Shown: positions 7,508 to 9,702 of the stretch, in pieces
Layout: each line of letters starts with the position of its first letter
Numbering within the stretch: the first letter of the stretch is position 1
Assembly (NCBI GenBank): GCA_018894775.1
Contig: JAHIPG010000172.1
Coordinates: 1-9,702 of the forward strand
Direction: 5' to 3'
Length of the DNA: 9,702 bases
Source of the DNA: Nanobdellota archaeon
GTDB lineage: Archaea > Nanobdellota > Nanobdellia > SCGC-AAA011-G17 > VGLX01
Program-made: the position numbers and the translations under genes
Notes under the pieces: generated by a model
The model's input: the letters and a program-made list of their open reading frames with translations, nothing else
Database searches by the model: none
Told to the model about the DNA's origin: nothing

Positions 7508-8478
7508 TTTTCTAAAACCTCCTTATTTGCTATAGATAATGGTTCTTTTCCTTCGAAGATGTTTATCATGTTCTTTGCTGCCATTTCAGCCATTTTTCCT
7601 CTTGTTTCTTTGCTTGCTGATCCGATGTGTGGAACGATTATTACATTGTCCAGTTCTATTAATCCTGGATGTATTTTTGGTTCTTCCTCAAATACGTCTA
7701 GTGCTGCTCCTGCTATTTTTTTTGCTTTTAGTGCTTCTACCAGAGCATTCTCATCAACTACCTCTCCTCTTGATGTGTTGATTAGATAGGCAGTATCTTT
7801 CATCATATCGAATTCTTTTTCGCTCATCAGATGTTTTGTTTCATCTGTTAGTGGAACGTGTAATGTTACAAAGTCTGATTCTTTTAGCAGTTCTTCCTGG
7901 CTTATTTTTTTTGCATTGTATTGTTTTTCGAATTCTTCATCTCTATCATGGTCTGTATATAATAGTTCCATGTTGAATCCTTTTGCTCTCTTTGCTATCT
8001 CATGACCTATCCTTCCTAAACCTATTATGCCTAATTTTTTGCCATGGACATCGTTTCCTAGTAAGAGCATTGGTGCCCAGCCTTTGTATTTTCCTGCCCT
8101 TGCAAACTTATCTGCCTCAACAATCCTTCTTGCTATAGAACATAGTAATATGAATGCCAGATCGGCTGTTGTTTCTGTAAGTACACCGGGTGTGTTGGTT
8201 ACTGGTATTCCTTTTGCTGTTGCTGCTTCTATGTCTATATTGTTGAATCCTACAGCGTAGTTGCTTATGACTTTTAGGTCTGGAAATTTGTCTATGATCT
8301 CTTTGTCTATGTTATCTGTTAATAATGAGAGTAATGCTTCTTTTCCTTCTAATCTTTTTATTATCTCTTCTTTGCTTAGGATTCTGTCTTCATCATTTAA
8401 GTCAATATCAAATTTTTCTTCTAATAGTTTCATACCTTCTTCAGGTATTCTTCTTGTTACGAGAATTTTTGGTTTCAT
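7504..8478 (-). CDS. gyaR: D-isomer-specific 2-hydroxyacid dehydrogenase, glyoxylate/hydroxypyruvate reductase-like
   Basis: A 324-residue, full-length member of the D-2-hydroxyacid dehydrogenase family, closest in style to archaeal glyoxylate reductase (GyaR). Residues 1-100 are the split catalytic domain, with the substrate-loop NYAVGFNNID (73-82) and the NTPGVLTETTADLA hinge (95-108). The nucleotide-binding Rossmann domain follows with GLGRIG (153-158). The catalytic residues are R237 in INTSRGEVVDE, E266 in DVFEEEP and H284 in PHIGSAS. The second beta-strand ends YTDHDRD: D176 near the site that binds the adenine ribose suggests NADH rather than NADPH use, whereas many GyaR enzymes have a basic residue there. 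The likely reaction is reduction of glyoxylate or hydroxypyruvate in the cytoplasm. The C-terminus is shorter than that of phosphoglycerate dehydrogenases and has no ACT domain, so SerA is less likely. It is the first gene of the operon and overlaps the aminotransferase by 4 bp. Confidence 0.9.
   Translation of the reverse strand: MKPKILVTRRIPEEGMKLLEEKFDIDLNDEDRILSKEEIIKRLEGKEALLSLLTDNIDKEIIDKFPDLKVISNYAVGFNNIDIEAATAKGIPVTNTPGVLTETTADLAFILLCSIARRIVEADKFARAGKYKGWAPMLLLGNDVHGKKLGIIGLGRIGHEIAKRAKGFNMELLYTDHDRDEEFEKQYNAKKISQEELLKESDFVTLHVPLTDETKHLMSEKEFDMMKDTAYLINTSRGEVVDENALVEALKAKKIAGAALDVFEEEPKIHPGLIELDNVIIVPHIGSASKETRGKMAEMAAKNMINIFEGKEPLSIANKEVLEK
7518..7524 (-). promoter_or_regulatory. Ribosome-binding site for the aminotransferase
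   Basis: AAGGAGG on the minus strand lies about 10 nt before the ATG at 7507, within the last codons of the dehydrogenase gene. It fixes the aminotransferase start at this ATG rather than the internal Met8. Confidence 0.7.
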
Positions 8479-8483
8479 TTATT

Positions 8484-8520
8484 ATCACCTTCTTCTATCT
8501 TATTTTCTTATTTTTTAAAT
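8484..8520 (-). promoter_or_regulatory. Promoter and ribosome-binding site of the dehydrogenase-aminotransferase operon
   Basis: On the minus strand ATTTAAAAAATA (8520-8509) forms a TATA box with only a weak BRE upstream. About 25 nt later comes AGGTGAT (8490-8484), a strong match to the 16S 3' end, followed by AATAA and the ATG at 8478. Transcription would start almost at the ribosome-binding site, giving a leader of roughly 12 nt. Confidence 0.55.
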
Positions 8521-8588
8521 GTTATTATTAGATGAAATGGTGGGTTAACGTCATCTATTATGTTAAAGAAATTAAGAATATTTTTCTT

Positions 8589-8605
8589 TCCACGTTTCAT
8601 GTGGA
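8589..8605. repeat. Small inverted repeat in the 173-bp intergenic region
   Basis: TCCAC (8589-8593) and GTGGA (8601-8605) are perfect complements around a 7-nt loop; a G-U and a T-A pair could extend the stem to 7 bp. It lies about 50 bp after the stop of the 211-residue gene and upstream of the dehydrogenase promoter. It may aid termination or bind a regulator. It has no long T run directly after it on the minus strand, so it is not a textbook terminator. Otherwise this intergenic stretch (8479-8651) holds only the dehydrogenase promoter. Confidence 0.35.
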
Positions 8606-8651
8606 GATGCTAGAAGGAAACGGTTTAATTGTGTATTGTTCTAGTGAGTTT

Positions 8652-9287
8652 TCATAAACCTTGATTTATCAAATCAATAGTGATTTTGTCCTTAAACTCT
8701 TGAATTCTAGTCACTGTTATGTCTTTGTTTAGTCTATCGATTATGGAATGTTTAGAACCAAAGAATGCAATTCCAAGTTCATCATATTTTAGTGTTATAT
8801 TAATTCTGTTTGCAATATAATCATCTCTCTTATTTAACAATTCTTGTGCCTTTTCCTGATACACCAACAACGCATTTAATTGTTCTACTGGTGTTGTTGC
8901 ATCTCTTAGTCTTGATAAATAGTTATATTCCTGAATCAATAACTCTTTGCTTTCCGCTTTCTCAAGTTGTGCTCCTTTTCTGAGCAAGTCCTCGACTATT
9001 TGGTAATTCTTACTGCCTCGCTTCGCAACTTCTTTAATAATCTTCAACCCTATTTCGCCTGCTTCTGGCAAGCCATCCTGGTAAATCTTAACTTTATCGG
9101 CTGGTACATCATCAAATTGTTGCTTAATTTTATTTTGAAGCCTGTTCCAAGATATCTGAACTTGTTTAAGATGGTCCTTCCAAGCTGCCTGGCCATACTT
9201 CCTTTCTCCTTCTTGAGAAATTTTTGTTTCAAGAGAACCCATGTCGGCTTGGTCATGTATTATTGGGAAGTATAATAGCTTTCTCAT
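8652..9287 (-). CDS. Conserved-looking uncharacterised protein, 211 residues
   Basis: A soluble protein of 211 residues with no signal peptide or membrane helix. The N-terminus MRKLLYFPIIHDQADMGSL is a buried beta-strand leading to a polar His-Asp-x-Ala-Asp loop (H11, D12, D15). A helical stretch follows (about 30-60), then KIYQDGLPEAGE (67-78), and another helical part to about 155. The C-terminal third contains RDDYIANRINITL (154-166) and GIAFFGSKHSI (172-182). The last pattern, an Arg-rich helix then a hydrophobic strand ending in Gly-x-x-His, recalls the EreA/ChaN/TraB-like superfamily, and I have a general impression of similar unnamed proteins in bacteria and archaea; both are low-confidence recollections. 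Function unknown. Its start overlaps the stop of the upstream gene (ATGA) and has no Shine-Dalgarno sequence, so translation probably depends on coupling. It is followed by an intergenic region and does not belong to the next operon. Confidence 0.8.
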   Translation of the reverse strand: MRKLLYFPIIHDQADMGSLETKISQEGERKYGQAAWKDHLKQVQISWNRLQNKIKQQFDDVPADKVKIYQDGLPEAGEIGLKIIKEVAKRGSKNYQIVEDLLRKGAQLEKAESKELLIQEYNYLSRLRDATTPVEQLNALLVYQEKAQELLNKRDDYIANRINITLKYDELGIAFFGSKHSIIDRLNKDITVTRIQEFKDKITIDLINQGL

Positions 9288-9702
9288 TTTCTTTTGTAGT
9301 TTATTAGGGTAAGACCATTTTTTTGTATAACTTCCATGCTTAATGGATCATAATTCTCCGTTAGTTTAGGAATATATGTTTCATCGCTAAACAGCTGATT
9401 TGCTCCCTTTTTTTGGGGTACTACTTCAGATTCAAGAATATCTCCTATAGTTGATAGGATTAGGTATGCTTTTTTCCCTTTATGACTAACAGGAGCGGAG
9501 TATACACATGAATCTTTTCCATAATCTTTCCTACTTTTAGTAAATGTATTGCTTAGAAAGCTAAGTCCTCTAAACTGAAGTATTGTTTCAAGATCTCCAT
9601 CGCTGTTAGAATCTTCGATTACATCCTTGTCGCATTCTATTTTTGGCTCATAGCAAATAGTTTTTATAGGTTTCTTTTTAGGTTTTTTATATACATGTTT
9701 AG
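9284..9702 (-). CDS. 3' end of an unrecognised gene, 138 C-terminal residues
   Basis: An open frame enters from the high-coordinate edge and ends at TGA 9286-9284, overlapping the next start. No plausible in-frame start lies near its beginning, so the gene starts outside the window. The visible part opens with a lysine-rich stretch (KHVYKKPKKKPIKT), followed by two cysteines nine or ten residues apart in ICYEPKIECDKD and an acidic loop DSNSDGDLE. That loop resembles a calcium-binding DxNxDGD motif but lacks the usual acidic residue at position 12. Next come alternating strands, including the hairpin HKGKKAYLILSTIGDILE, and a C-terminus NGLTLINYKRK. This looks like a compact beta-rich domain after a basic linker. 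The paired cysteines and the loop would suit an extracytoplasmic domain, but no signal or membrane segment is visible in this part. I do not recognise the family. It is co-transcribed with the 211-residue gene. Confidence 0.75.
   Translation of the reverse strand, partial: KHVYKKPKKKPIKTICYEPKIECDKDVIEDSNSDGDLETILQFRGLSFLSNTFTKSRKDYGKDSCVYSAPVSHKGKKAYLILSTIGDILESEVVPQKKGANQLFSDETYIPKLTENYDPLSMEVIQKNGLTLINYKRK

Noticed and set aside
9569..9609. Calcium-binding EF-hand or dockerin loop (DSNSDGDLE) in the partial gene
   Set aside because: Position 12 of the loop is hydrophobic and no second repeat is visible, so it stays a resemblance only.
1..9702. tRNA, rRNA, CRISPR arrays, insertion sequences or attachment sites
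   Set aside because: I saw no T-loop signatures, regularly spaced repeats, transposase-like proteins or terminal inverted repeats on either strand. Nearly all of the window is protein-coding.

Overview
The window looks like chromosomal DNA from an AT-rich archaeon. The evidence is archaeal-type promoters (TATA boxes TTTAAATA and TTTTTATA with purine-rich BRE elements about 25 nt before the expected transcript start), one apparently leaderless gene, GGAG/GGTG ribosome-binding sites, a T-rich terminator, and a membrane-anchored winged-helix protein of a typically archaeal design. The very short spacing and the AT-rich, Lys/Glu-rich proteins would suit a DPANN-type lineage, but that is inference. 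Every gene I can support lies on the minus strand. Plus-strand ORFs are shadows, rich in Ser/Leu/Phe because they mirror Lys/Glu-rich proteins.

Transcription runs from high to low coordinates. (a) 9702-8652: the 3' end of an unrecognised gene is coupled by an ATGA overlap to a 211-residue uncharacterised protein. (b) 8651-8479: a short intergenic stretch with a small hairpin and the promoter of the next operon. (c) 8478-6314: a two-gene metabolic operon with a GyaR-like 2-hydroxyacid dehydrogenase and a class I/II aminotransferase, joined by ATGA and closed by a T-rich terminator. (d) 6210-5536: a signal peptide / beta-sandwich / transmembrane / cytoplasmic winged-helix protein with a probably leaderless promoter. 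(e) 5449-1: an operon with its own promoter encoding two different GHKL (Hsp90/MutL/MORC-like) ATPases and the start of a third gene, all overlapping by 4-8 bp.

The GHKL operon is the unusual part. The first protein (710 aa) carries a canonical GHKL nucleotide-binding site. The second (1063 aa) carries a GHKL domain with altered N- and G1-box residues, a transmembrane helix, a transglutaminase-like domain with an intact Cys-His-Asp triad, a second transmembrane helix and a C-terminal cytoplasmic domain. Charge distribution puts the ATPase inside the cell and the transglutaminase-like domain outside. I know of no described system with this architecture. An energy-dependent conformational switch controlling an extracytoplasmic thiol enzyme across the membrane is a reasonable hypothesis, with the adjacent membrane winged-helix protein a candidate regulator.
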